Origin: an uncultured Granulosicoccaceae bacterium
GTDB lineage: Bacteria > Pseudomonadota > Gammaproteobacteria > Granulosicoccales > Granulosicoccaceae
Direction of reading: 5' to 3'
NCBI GenBank assembly: GCA_937951695.1
Contig: CALFBL010000204.1
Coordinates: forward strand, 1-11,617
DNA length: 11,617 bases
The notes under the pieces: model-generated
The model's input: only the letters and a program-made list of their open reading frames with translations
Told to the model about the DNA's origin: nothing
Database searches by the model: none
Part shown: piece after piece, positions 1 to 7,868 of the stretch
How the letters are laid out: each line of letters opens with the position of its first letter
Numbering within the stretch: the first letter of the stretch is position 1
Position numbers and translations under genes: made by a program

Positions 1-33
1 GATTCAAAACCAACTTCGATTTCTGAAAGTAAT

Positions 34-405
34 TCAGGGTAGGCCTTCGTAGGCCACCCCGATCAACGATTGCCCCACCAGCGCCGAAAGGCCTGTGCCG
101 AATATGGTCAGAGCCAGACCGGTTGCCACTTGTGAAGCCTGCAAAGTTAGCGTTAAAAATCCGAACAACAGCGCCAATACCATCCCCGCAGCCATGCCGA
201 CAAACAATGACAGCACGGCACTGCCAGTCACATAAACGCAGAGGAAACTCGAGACCGCACCGGCTAGCATCATGCCTTCCACGCCCAAGTTAAGCACTCC
301 TGATTTCTCAGTCACCAATTCACCCATAGCAGCGAACACCAAAGGCGTTGCGGCGGTAATGACGGTTAGCGCAATCAATACGTAAGTTGTCGACTGATCA
401 GGCAC
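34..405 (-). CDS. Nucleoside-type ABC transporter permease, second subunit, prematurely ended
   Basis: Inner-membrane permease of the BmpA-linked nucleoside importer family (NupQ/YufQ-like), expected to pair with the permease just upstream to form the channel. The family signature EKSGVLNLGVEGMML lies at residues 33-47, followed by ATGLALTIFGTGLSA near 94-108, with at least three hydrophobic segments. I chose the GTG start at 405 because a good GGAGG site (412-416, minus strand) sits six bases before it. This makes an 8-base overlap with the preceding permease gene. The frame closes with TGA at 34-36 after 123 residues, whereas relatives have about 300, so the C-terminal half is missing from this frame. 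Either the gene is broken (frameshift or nonsense), or there is an assembly error near the window edge. Family assignment is firm; intactness is doubtful. Confidence 0.85.
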   Translation of the reverse strand: MPDQSTTYVLIALTVITAATPLVFAAMGELVTEKSGVLNLGVEGMMLAGAVSSFLCVYVTGSAVLSLFVGMAAGMVLALLFGFLTLTLQASQVATGLALTIFGTGLSALVGQSLIGVAYEGLP

Positions 406-1468
406 GAGCGCCCTCCTTCCCCAAGACAATGCGATAGTGAATCAGCACATCAGCTGCCAATAAAAAAAACAGCAACATCCCTTGAAACACCCCGGTCACA
501 GCGAGCGGCATATTCAACGTGATTTGCGCGGTTTCACCGCCGAGGTATGACAAGGCCATGATAAGACCTGCGAAGATCACCCCGACAGGATGCAAACGTC
601 CGAGAAACGCCACGATGATCGCGGTAAAGCCGTAGCCTGGCGATATAACCGGATTCAATTGCCCAATGGGGCCCGCCACTTCAAACAGCCCAGCCAGACC
701 CGCTACAGCGCCGGTAAATAACAGCGAAAACCATATAAGGGAACGCTGCCCGAACCCGGCATGACGTGCCGCTTTCGGGGCCTCGCCATTAACTCGCAAG
801 GCGAAGCCCAATAAGGTTCGTGACAACACCAGCCAAGCGACCAGGGCAATAAAAATGGCAATCGGTGCACCGATGTGCAAGCGCGTTCCCGGTAGCACCG
901 ACGGTAAGGTCGCCGCGTCGTGAAACAAACGACTCTCCGGAAAATTGAACCCGTCTGGGTCTCGCATCGGTCCATGCACCAAGAAACTGAGCAGCAACGC
1001 GGCCACGTAAGTCAGCATCAGACTGGTCAAAATCTCGTTGGCATTGAATAAGGTTCGCAACAACGCCGGAATCGCAGCCCAGGCCATACCGCCCACGACC
1101 CCCGCCAGACACATCAGCGGCAATAAAAACGCGGTGTCCACATCATAGAAGGCCAACGCAACGGCCCCGCCACAGATTCCACCCAAGATCAGTTGGCCCT
1201 CCGCCCCGATGTTCCAGACACCGGCTCGAAACCCCAAAGATAAAGTCGCAGCTATCATGATAAGGGGGGCCGCTTTTACTCCCAGCTCGGCTAGGCCATA
1301 GACATCACGGATGGGATCAATGAAGTACGCATTGAAGGCATCCACCACCGGAATACCTAACAACGCAAACAACACAAAGCCTGCGAACACTGTCAGAAAC
1401 AGCGCAACTACCGGCGCAAGATACCCCATCCAGACGGACGCATGCGCACGTCGTTGTAAACGAATCAC
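398..1468 (-). CDS. Nucleoside-type ABC transporter permease, first subunit
   Basis: Polytopic inner-membrane permease of the BmpA-linked nucleoside importer family (NupP/YufP-like), 356 residues, a normal length. Visible family marks are FRAGVWNIGAEGQ at residues 80-92, NANEILTSLML at 142-152, and a cytoplasmic coupling-loop-like NGEAPKAARHAGF at 227-239 that should contact the ATPase. Many hydrophobic segments run the whole length. The open frame extends upstream to 1567, but the preferred start is GTG at 1468. It overlaps the ATPase stop in a GTGA arrangement, typical of translational coupling, and the protein then begins VIRLQRRAHASVW just before the first membrane helix. Substrate is inferred as a purine nucleoside or base, from the family and from the divergent guanine deaminase gene. 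Confidence 0.9.
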   Translation of the reverse strand: MIRLQRRAHASVWMGYLAPVVALFLTVFAGFVLFALLGIPVVDAFNAYFIDPIRDVYGLAELGVKAAPLIMIAATLSLGFRAGVWNIGAEGQLILGGICGGAVALAFYDVDTAFLLPLMCLAGVVGGMAWAAIPALLRTLFNANEILTSLMLTYVAALLLSFLVHGPMRDPDGFNFPESRLFHDAATLPSVLPGTRLHIGAPIAIFIALVAWLVLSRTLLGFALRVNGEAPKAARHAGFGQRSLIWFSLLFTGAVAGLAGLFEVAGPIGQLNPVISPGYGFTAIIVAFLGRLHPVGVIFAGLIMALSYLGGETAQITLNMPLAVTGVFQGMLLFFLLAADVLIHYRIVLGKEGARA

Positions 1469-2994
1469 GCCACACCGTCCAGCGTCGATTGACCACCCAT
1501 TAACTGCCCAACCTGTTGAGCATTGACGTCTTGCGTGGGGTAGAACGAGGACAAGCGACCCGCGCACAGCGCACCAATGCGATTTGACAGCGCCATCAGT
1601 TCATCGAGGTCTTGCGAGACAATCAACACTGCGGCCCCGGCCTTCACCATATTTTGTAAGGCCTTATGAATCGCAGCGGCAGCTCCCGCGTCCACACCCC
1701 AAGTGGGCTGAGACACCACTAATACATCCGGCGATTGCAGCATCTCACGACCGACCACAAACTTTTGTAGATTACCACCGGATAAACTAGTCGCCAGACT
1801 AGCGGGCCCGTCACACTGCACCGAGAACGACTCTATAATCCGCTGAGCCGCCTGTTTGCATCGGGTCCTGGCAACTAAGCCCGCTGCACAAAGCGGCTGA
1901 CGATGAAAACCTGTCAACAGCGTGTTTTCACTTAACGTCATAGTCGGTACAGCGGCATGCCCCAGTCGCTCTTCAGGCACAGAACACAAACCATAACGTC
2001 GACGCTGCCCGGCTGACCAGTGTGCAATCATCTCCCCTTTTAACCAAATCATGCTCTCCGGATAAACACGCAGCTCTCCCGCAATCACACTCAGCAATTC
2101 ATCCTGGCCGTTACCGGCGACCCCAGCTATCCCGACAATTTCACCCGCGTGTACAGTCAGGTTGAGACCCTGCAGCGATAACGCCTGGTGACTACCTCCT
2201 AGCACACTAAGATCATTCAACGCAAACACCGGCGAACCCGACACCGTATCGCTCAAACGCGTCGCCGGTTGAACGTCTTCTCCGATCATCAAAGCCGCAA
2301 GACTGGCGGCCGATTCCTGCCGCGGAATTGCAGTCGCGACCTTTTTGCCACCTCTGAGAACAGTCGCTGCATCGCACAGTTGCCGTATCTCATCCAGCTT
2401 ATGGCTGATGTACAAAATACTGACCCCTTCACGCGCCAGGCGTTTTAAGGTGACGAACAGGTCATCGACTTCCTGTGGGGTAAGAACCGAAGTCGGTTCA
2501 TCCATGATGAGAAGTTTGGGTTCCTGCAGCAAACAGCGAACAATCTCAATGCGCTGACGCTCCCCCACGCCGAGTGAAAACACATCTCGATCAGGGTCGA
2601 TCAGCAAGCCATAGTGCGCCGAGACCTCATTGATGCGACGTCGCAACGTGTCGTTAGCCGGCGCCGCCACGCCCAACGCGATGTTTTCCATCACGGTGAG
2701 GGATTCAAACAAGGAAAAGTGCTGAAAGACCATCGAGATACCGATCTTGCGGGCCTGCAACGGATTTGACAGGGTCAGGCGTTTTCCCAACCAGTGCAGC
2801 TCACCGGCATCCGGTTGCAGTAAGCCGTACAGCACTTTGGCCAGCGTACTCTTGCCAGCGCCGTTTTCTCCGAGCAGCGCATGGATCTCACCGACCCGAA
2901 TGTCTAGGTCGACATTGTCATTGGCCAGCACACCTGGATAGGCCTTGGTGATGCTACGCATCGACACCCGTGGACAATCACCGGGGGTCAACAC
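1465..2994 (-). CDS. Nucleoside-type ABC transporter, double ATP-binding subunit
   Basis: Cytoplasmic ATPase with two fused ABC domains, of the NupA/YufO type related to sugar importers such as RbsA and MglA; 509 residues, the usual size. Domain 1: Walker A GENGAGKST at 42-50, Q-loop at Q91, signature LGVGERQRIE at 141-150, Walker B LLIMDEPTS at 161-169, switch histidine H198. Domain 2 is degenerate in the way usual for the family: GVAGNGQ (291-297) replaces Walker A, the signature LSGGNLQK is intact (404-411), and SQPTWGVD (428-435) lacks the catalytic glutamate. The start is uncertain. GTG at 2994 is the longest choice but would leave a leader of only about nine bases from the promoter I see. 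GTG at 2967 (after a GGTGAT) and ATG at 2961 are alternatives. First gene of a three-gene overlapping set; no substrate-binding lipoprotein gene is visible in the window. Confidence 0.92.
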   Translation of the reverse strand: MLTPGDCPRVSMRSITKAYPGVLANDNVDLDIRVGEIHALLGENGAGKSTLAKVLYGLLQPDAGELHWLGKRLTLSNPLQARKIGISMVFQHFSLFESLTVMENIALGVAAPANDTLRRRINEVSAHYGLLIDPDRDVFSLGVGERQRIEIVRCLLQEPKLLIMDEPTSVLTPQEVDDLFVTLKRLAREGVSILYISHKLDEIRQLCDAATVLRGGKKVATAIPRQESAASLAALMIGEDVQPATRLSDTVSGSPVFALNDLSVLGGSHQALSLQGLNLTVHAGEIVGIAGVAGNGQDELLSVIAGELRVYPESMIWLKGEMIAHWSAGQRRRYGLCSVPEERLGHAAVPTMTLSENTLLTGFHRQPLCAAGLVARTRCKQAAQRIIESFSVQCDGPASLATSLSGGNLQKFVVGREMLQSPDVLVVSQPTWGVDAGAAAAIHKALQNMVKAGAAVLIVSQDLDELMALSNRIGALCAGRLSSFYPTQDVNAQQVGQLMGGQSTLDGVA

Positions 2995-3009
2995 GTCGCG
3001 ACTCGGCGA

Positions 3010-3038
3010 AATACAGCACGCAAAACCTTCACAGTCAA
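3010..3038 (-). promoter_or_regulatory. Putative sigma70 promoter for the ABC importer operon
   Basis: On the minus strand TTGACT (3033-3038) is followed after exactly 17 bases by TGTATT (3010-3015), matching five of six and four of six consensus positions. Transcription would begin near 3003, which favours one of the later ATPase starts (2967 or 2961) unless the message is nearly leaderless. Prediction from sequence only. Confidence 0.45.
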
Positions 3039-3074
3039 TTCACCACCAATAATGCGATAACAAGGGCAAGCCGC

Positions 3075-3080
3075 TACACT
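3075..3080 (+). promoter_or_regulatory. Possible -10 element for guanine deaminase
   Basis: TACACT lies 41 bases before the guanine deaminase start, within GCTACACTGA. The same ten bases occur at the predicted glycosyltransferase promoter. No good -35 hexamer lies 16-18 bases upstream, so an activator may be needed or the call may be wrong. Confidence 0.25.
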
Positions 3081-3120
3081 GACCCACCCGTTAAACCAGA
3101 CTTGAGAGAACTGGGAGTTT

Positions 3121-4431
3121 ATGTCTTCCACACATTTGATACGAGCCAGCTTTCTGCATTGCCTCGGCGACCCGGCCAGACAGGGAAACAGCGCCGTGAA
3201 CTATATCGAAGATGGCGCCTGTCGTGTTAGCGAGGATGGTTGCATATGCGAATTCGGTGAGGCCAAGTCACTATCAACCCACCCCGGGGAGCCCGTGCTG
3301 GACTACCGCGAAAAACTGATCGTGCCAGGTTTTGTCGATACCCACACCCACTACCCTCAGGTGGATGTGATAGCTAGCTACGGTGCCAGGCTACTGGACT
3401 GGCTAGAAACTTACACCTTCCCCTGTGAGGCCGAGTTTGGCGATGCTGCCCACGCCCGCGAGACAGCGACGTTTTTTTTGCGCGAGCTGATAAGCAACGG
3501 AACCACAACCGCGCTGGTGTTCGGCACCAGCCACACAGCATCTATCGATGCTTTTTTCGAGGTGGCGCAGCAACAGAACTTACGCATGGTGGCCGGCAAA
3601 GTCATGATGGATCGAAACGCGCCCGAATCGATTCTCGATACCGCAAGCAGCAGTTACAAAGACTCTAAAGCGCTGATTGAACGCTGGCACGGAGTCGATC
3701 GGCTCGGCTACGCGGTAACCCCTCGTTTTGCACCAACGAGCACACGCGAGCAACTGGATACTGCCGGCAAACTGCTGCAACAATACCCGGATGTCCACCT
3801 GCATACTCACCTTTCGGAAAATCTGGAAGAATGCGCCTGGGTGTCGGAGCTGTTTCCCGAAGCTTGCGATTACCTAGATGTGTACGAACAATCAGGACTG
3901 GTGCGCAAACGATCAGTGTTCGCACACGGCATACATCTAACGGATCGGGAATGGTCGTCGTTATCGTCGAACAACGCAGCAATTGCACACTGTGCCATGT
4001 CAAATCTCTGTATAGGCAGTGGCTTATTTAATTACGCCAGAGCTGTCAAAGAGAATGTCACCGTTGGACTGGGTACAGACGTAGGCGGGGGCGACAGTTT
4101 CTCCATGCTCAGAACCTGCAACGAAACTTATAAAGTGCAGCAGCTGCAGCGCAACAAAATCTCGCCGGCAAGCCTGTTGTACTTATCCACACTGGGCGGC
4201 GCACGGGCGCTTGATCTGGACACGCACATCGGCAATTTTATCGTTGGCAAAGAGGCCGATATGGTGGTACTGAATGAACAGGCGACACCAATACTGGCGA
4301 GAAAAACACAACACGCCAGCACCTGGGAAGAACGTCTGTTTGCACTGCTGATGTTAGGCGATGATCGTGCGGTGTTCGAGACCTTGATTTTGGGTCGACC
4401 CGCCAAGACCCAAAGTATGAGGCTCGCATAA
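3121..4431 (+). CDS. guaD: Guanine deaminase
   Basis: Amidohydrolase that deaminates guanine to xanthine and ammonia in the cytoplasm, feeding purine catabolism; 436 residues, a typical length. Metal-site residues are visible: PGFVDTHTHYPQ (H75, H77), THLSEN (H230 with the catalytic glutamate E233), VFAHGIHLTD (H269) and GLGTDVGGGDSFSML (D320). The guanine-pocket region VTPRFAPTS is at about 199-207. The usual CPTSN near the fourth ligand reads CAMSN (291-295), a mild variation. The start ATG has GGGAG at 3113-3117, three bases away, a slightly short spacing. The gene diverges from a nucleoside-type importer over 126 bases, so shared purine-responsive control is plausible. Confidence in the enzyme is high from the complete motif set. 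Confidence 0.95.
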   Translation: MSSTHLIRASFLHCLGDPARQGNSAVNYIEDGACRVSEDGCICEFGEAKSLSTHPGEPVLDYREKLIVPGFVDTHTHYPQVDVIASYGARLLDWLETYTFPCEAEFGDAAHARETATFFLRELISNGTTTALVFGTSHTASIDAFFEVAQQQNLRMVAGKVMMDRNAPESILDTASSSYKDSKALIERWHGVDRLGYAVTPRFAPTSTREQLDTAGKLLQQYPDVHLHTHLSENLEECAWVSELFPEACDYLDVYEQSGLVRKRSVFAHGIHLTDREWSSLSSNNAAIAHCAMSNLCIGSGLFNYARAVKENVTVGLGTDVGGGDSFSMLRTCNETYKVQQLQRNKISPASLLYLSTLGGARALDLDTHIGNFIVGKEADMVVLNEQATPILARKTQHASTWEERLFALLMLGDDRAVFETLILGRPAKTQSMRLA

Positions 4432-4517
4432 GCATCGGTTACCCGCTGCTTTGGCAGTGCCGGTTACGATAAAGATGAAGTCGTCGCCGTTTTATGGCAA
4501 GGTGACTTTAATCCCTC

Positions 4518-4521
4518 GGAG
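4518..4521 (+). promoter_or_regulatory. Ribosome-binding site that fixes the ggt start
   Basis: GGAG with seven bases to ATG 4529. It supports this ATG over the in-frame TTG at 4451, whose extra 26 residues are charged and would bury the signal peptide. Confidence 0.6.
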
Positions 4522-4528
4522 TAGACGA

Positions 4529-6277
4529 ATGAACCAAGAGCCGCTTCTTATCGCCCTATTGATGATTTCCATGCCAACCGGATGGCTGTCAGCCCAAGAC
4601 GTTACGGACGGATTTGCCCCAGAGATGTCTTCTGGGGTGTCCGAGCGCACACTGCAAACGGCCAACGACTACCTCGTCGCTGCTGCCAACCCTCTTGCCG
4701 CGCAAGCCGGTAACGACATCTTGGCCCGTGGGGGCAACGCTATCGATGCCATGGTGACGACCCAGTTGGTATTGGGCCTGGTTGAACCTCAATCATCGGG
4801 TTTGGGTGGCGGCGCTTTCATGGTGTATTACGATGCAGCCGATGACAAGCTGACCACTTTCGACGGTCGTGAAACGGCCCCTTTCGCCGCCACCCCCACC
4901 TTATTCCAGAACGACAATGGCGAAAAACTGGGTTTTTTCGACGCCGTGGTAGGTGGGTTGTCGGTGGGCACACCCGGCACGGTAAAGTTAATCTTTGACA
5001 CCCATCAAGCTCACGGCACGCTGGACTGGGCGAGCCTTTTGCAGCCGGCAATCGATCTGGCCGAAAACGGGTTTGCAGTCTCTGAACGGCTGCACACCTT
5101 GATCGCCAACGATCAAAAACGATTGATGACACATCCCGACACCAAAGCGTATTTCTTCGGTGACGACGGCGAAGCCCATGCGGTGGGCCATGTGCTGGTC
5201 AATCAAGCTTATGCCGATACACTAAAAGCGTTGGCAAGCGGCGGTGCTGATGCCTTTTATGAAGGCCCAATTGCCGAGGCGATCGTGGACAAAGTCAACA
5301 ACGCCAGTAACCCAGGCGTGCTGGCACTGGCTGATTTATCGAACTACACAATAAAAGAACGCGAACCCCTATGCGTTAGCTACCGAGAACATGATGTGTG
5401 TGGCATGGGGCCACCCTCGTCGGGCGCCTTAACCGTTGGCCAAATTCTTGGCATACTCGAACCCTATCCGCTCGATGAACTAGGGCCTGACTCGGCGCGG
5501 AGCTGGCGCTTGATCGGTGACGCCTCGCGTCTTGCGTTCGCCGACCGCGGGCGCTATATGGCAGACAGCGACTATGTCCCTATGCCCACCGAAGGGTTAA
5601 TCAGCAAGACGTATCTCACTGAAAGATCAAAATTGCTGGACGGACAAACAGCGCTCGAATCGGTCTCTGCCGGTGAGCCAGAATGGGACCACGCCATGTT
5701 ATGGGCTGACGATGAAAGCCTGGAATTAACGTCCACCAGTCATTTTTCCATCGTCGACACTGAAGGCAATGCAGTTTCGATGACCACCACAATCGAAAAT
5801 GGATTCGGTTCCCGGTTGATGAGCGGCGGATTTCTTCTGAACAACGAGTTAACGGACTTCTCGTTTTCTACCCATAATGACGGGGTGCCGATAGCCAATC
5901 GTGTGGAACCTGGCAAACGTCCACGTTCGTCTATGTCGCCGACGATTGTAATGAAAGACGGTAAACCGTACATGGTCGTTGGATCCCCTGGGGGTAGCCG
6001 AATTATCGGGTATGTGGCAAAGACGATCATCGCTCACCTGGACTGGGGGATGAATATACAAGAGGCGATCAACATGCCTCACGCGGTTAACCGCTTCGGT
6101 ACGTACGATCTGGAGGAAGGGACAGGGGCTACCGATCTGCAGGATGAACTTGAAGCGGTTGGGTATGAGGTTAACATCAGAGCGCTCAACTCAGGTTTGC
6201 ATGGCATCGTTATCGGCGAAGAGTCGCTCATGGGCGGGGCTGACCCACGCCGTGAAGGTGTAGCGCTTGGTCAATAG
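4529..6277 (+). CDS. ggt: Gamma-glutamyltransferase, exported precursor
   Basis: Periplasmic N-terminal-nucleophile enzyme that cleaves the gamma-glutamyl bond of glutathione and related compounds and can pass it to water or amino acids. The precursor cuts itself into large and small subunits. From ATG 4529 the protein has 582 residues. A TTG at 4451 would lengthen it, but ATG 4529 has GGAG seven bases upstream and starts directly with a signal peptide, probably cut after LSA (residue 22). Autocleavage and nucleophile threonine T403 is in TSHFSIVD. R114 in FDGRETAP, SS467-468 in PRSSMSP, and GSPGG (G488, G489) correspond to the known gamma-glutamyl pocket. Two cysteines (282, 291) could form a disulfide. 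It follows guanine deaminase by 97 bases on the same strand, with no clear promoter or terminator between; cotranscription is possible but unproven. Confidence 0.94.
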   Translation: MNQEPLLIALLMISMPTGWLSAQDVTDGFAPEMSSGVSERTLQTANDYLVAAANPLAAQAGNDILARGGNAIDAMVTTQLVLGLVEPQSSGLGGGAFMVYYDAADDKLTTFDGRETAPFAATPTLFQNDNGEKLGFFDAVVGGLSVGTPGTVKLIFDTHQAHGTLDWASLLQPAIDLAENGFAVSERLHTLIANDQKRLMTHPDTKAYFFGDDGEAHAVGHVLVNQAYADTLKALASGGADAFYEGPIAEAIVDKVNNASNPGVLALADLSNYTIKEREPLCVSYREHDVCGMGPPSSGALTVGQILGILEPYPLDELGPDSARSWRLIGDASRLAFADRGRYMADSDYVPMPTEGLISKTYLTERSKLLDGQTALESVSAGEPEWDHAMLWADDESLELTSTSHFSIVDTEGNAVSMTTTIENGFGSRLMSGGFLLNNELTDFSFSTHNDGVPIANRVEPGKRPRSSMSPTIVMKDGKPYMVVGSPGGSRIIGYVAKTIIAHLDWGMNIQEAINMPHAVNRFGTYDLEEGTGATDLQDELEAVGYEVNIRALNSGLHGIVIGEESLMGGADPRREGVALGQ

Positions 6278-6610
6278 CCGGGAGTTGAAAACAGGTTCCA
6301 GGTGTCGCGTGCAGCATTTCCGGGTAAATAATTGCAAACAGATTCACATAGTGCATCGATCGCAATCTTAGCCGGACAATCAGCGAACAGAGTTGTCGGA
6401 CTATAAAGGGCCGCGGTTTTCACCACCATCGCTCCACTACCCAGTGCGCAGTTTCCGCCCTTTTTCTGCGGTACCTGCTATATCCGGTGTTAATTAAGAT
6501 GTGGTCTTGCGATGGATGCTGCATTTTGCTTCTCACGTGCTTGTCGACCTACTTTCCATGCTGCTACACTGAGTTAAATTCCCTCGAAGATGCCCTAAAA
6601 GTCACATTTT
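6278..6610. other. Intergenic stretch, 333 bases, mostly unassigned
   Basis: No credible coding frame was found. It contains an imperfect inverted repeat around 6372-6399 (CCG-GACAA versus TTGTCGG) without a following T-run, so it is not a convincing terminator for ggt. A 5-base stem CGCAG/CTGCG lies near 6446-6469. The last 70 bases hold the predicted promoter for the glycosyltransferase. Otherwise nothing recognisable. Confidence 0.5.
6541..6570 (+). promoter_or_regulatory. Putative extended -10 sigma70 promoter for the glycosyltransferase
   Basis: TTGTCG (6541-6546), 18 bases, then TACACT (6565-6570), with TG at 6562-6563 one base before the hexamer as in extended -10 promoters. Transcription would start near 6577, about 34 bases before the ATG at 6611. 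Sequence prediction only. Confidence 0.4.
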
Positions 6611-7837
6611 ATGCCCATCGATGAAGCCACCAACGAGCACGCTATGGAAGCAGGATTACGCATCCCCATCCGCGGCAAGGGCAGCGACGCCCCCACCTCG
6701 ACCAGTGGCGGATTGAACCGAACACCGCGGCGTCTGATGTTTGTTATCGAGGCACTTACGGTCGGTGGCGCCGAACAGATGGTGGTCGATCTCGCCAACG
6801 AATTTGTGCTGCGAGGAGATGCAGTGTTCGTGGTGTGCTTGACGATGCCGGGGGAACTGTCCAATCGGCTCTCCCCAACCGCCGGCCTGCGTGTCCTGAA
6901 CAAAAAGCCCGGCATCGATTTGACGATCCCCAAACGACTTCGCCAACTGACCCAAGAACTCGATGTTCAGGTCGTCAATTCCCACCTCTGGACGGCTAAC
7001 CTGTGGACCCGGCTAGCCTTGATCAAGAGCGGGATTCCGATCGTTGTCACCGAACACAACCGGGACAACTGGAAACCGGCTTACTATCGCCTTGCTGACC
7101 GGTTGCTGGGTCACGCAACGGATCGGCTTATCGCCGTCTCTGAAGATACAGCCAATTTCTACAAACACGACGTGGGTGTTACCGAGAAAGTCGTCACCGT
7201 AGTCAATAATGGGGTAAACACCTCGGCTTACGCGGGTGGCAACGGTACAGCAGTGCGCGACACGCTGGCCAGACCCAATGAATTTTTGGTCGGCACTGTC
7301 GGTCGGCTTGCAGAGGCCAAAAACCATTCAAGACTGGTTGAAGCAGCCGCAATGTTACGCGATGAGGGCATTCCGATTCGGGTGGTGATCGCCGGGGAAG
7401 GGCCAGAGCGTCAGACAACCGAAGCCACGATTACAAAACTCGCAATGGCCGATCATGTCACCCTGCTCGGTCAACGTACCGACGTACCCGATTTGCTGGC
7501 GGCGTTCGATGTGTTCGTCCTCTCCAGCGATCGTGAGGGCCATCCCTTGGCCGCCCTGGAAGCGCAAGCTGCAGGAACACCCGTTGTGCTCACCAACGCG
7601 GGTGGAAGTGCGGATGCCGTATCGCAAAATGAGCGGGGATGCGGAGGATTGCTGGTCGAACGAACCGCTGCGGCATTGGCAGAAGGATTGAAAAAACTGG
7701 CGGTCGATGATGAGCGTCTGGCAGCCATGTCCAGTTTTGCGCAGTCCTACGCTATGCAACACTACGACAAATCTCTCATGGTCGATCGCTACAGTGACAT
7801 CTTCGACGCCGTGCAGCGAACCGAACAACACCAATAG
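6611..7837 (+). CDS. GT4-family glycosyltransferase (GT-B fold)
   Basis: Retaining glycosyltransferase, 408 residues, that should transfer a sugar from a nucleotide donor to a lipid-linked or cell-surface glycan acceptor at the cytoplasmic face. Acceptor and donor cannot be told. N-terminal Rossmann domain: LMFVIEALTVGGAEQ (42-56) with the family glycine loop, and VVTEHNRDNW (145-154). C-terminal donor domain: VGTVGRLAEAKNH (227-239), IAGEGPER (260-267), then the E-x7-E nucleotide-sugar motif E309-E317 in REGHPLAALEA and AGTPVVLTNAGG (321-332). There is no membrane segment. About 40 hydrophilic residues precede the conserved domain. The start is uncertain because ATG 6611 lacks a clear ribosome-binding site and ATG 6644 is an in-frame alternative. 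It converges with the acyltransferase gene 31 bases away, and both could serve surface polysaccharide or lipopolysaccharide decoration. Confidence 0.88.
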   Translation: MPIDEATNEHAMEAGLRIPIRGKGSDAPTSTSGGLNRTPRRLMFVIEALTVGGAEQMVVDLANEFVLRGDAVFVVCLTMPGELSNRLSPTAGLRVLNKKPGIDLTIPKRLRQLTQELDVQVVNSHLWTANLWTRLALIKSGIPIVVTEHNRDNWKPAYYRLADRLLGHATDRLIAVSEDTANFYKHDVGVTEKVVTVVNNGVNTSAYAGGNGTAVRDTLARPNEFLVGTVGRLAEAKNHSRLVEAAAMLRDEGIPIRVVIAGEGPERQTTEATITKLAMADHVTLLGQRTDVPDLLAAFDVFVLSSDREGHPLAALEAQAAGTPVVLTNAGGSADAVSQNERGCGGLLVERTAAALAEGLKKLAVDDERLAAMSSFAQSYAMQHYDKSLMVDRYSDIFDAVQRTEQHQ

Positions 7838-7868
7838 CGGTATTCATTTAACCCTTACCGGGTAATCC

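Noticed and set aside
398..1567. Longer first permease beginning at 1567
   Set aside because: The extra 33 residues lie inside the ATPase coding region and look non-membrane; GTG 1468 with GTGA overlap is the better start.
4441..4470. Terminator or sigma54 promoter between guaD and ggt
   Set aside because: CGCTGC/GCAGTG can form a short wobble stem but has no T-run. TTGGCA suggests a -24 box, but no GC lies at the required distance for -12.
6372..6407. Second glycosyltransferase promoter using TATAAA at 6402
   Set aside because: No -35-like hexamer exists 16-18 bases upstream, and it is about 200 bases from the gene, farther than the better candidate at 6541-6570.
7838..7868. Bidirectional terminator between the convergent glycosyltransferase and acyltransferase genes
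   Set aside because: Only 4-5 bp stems (CGGTA/TACCG; ACCC/GGGT) are possible and no T-tract follows on either strand.
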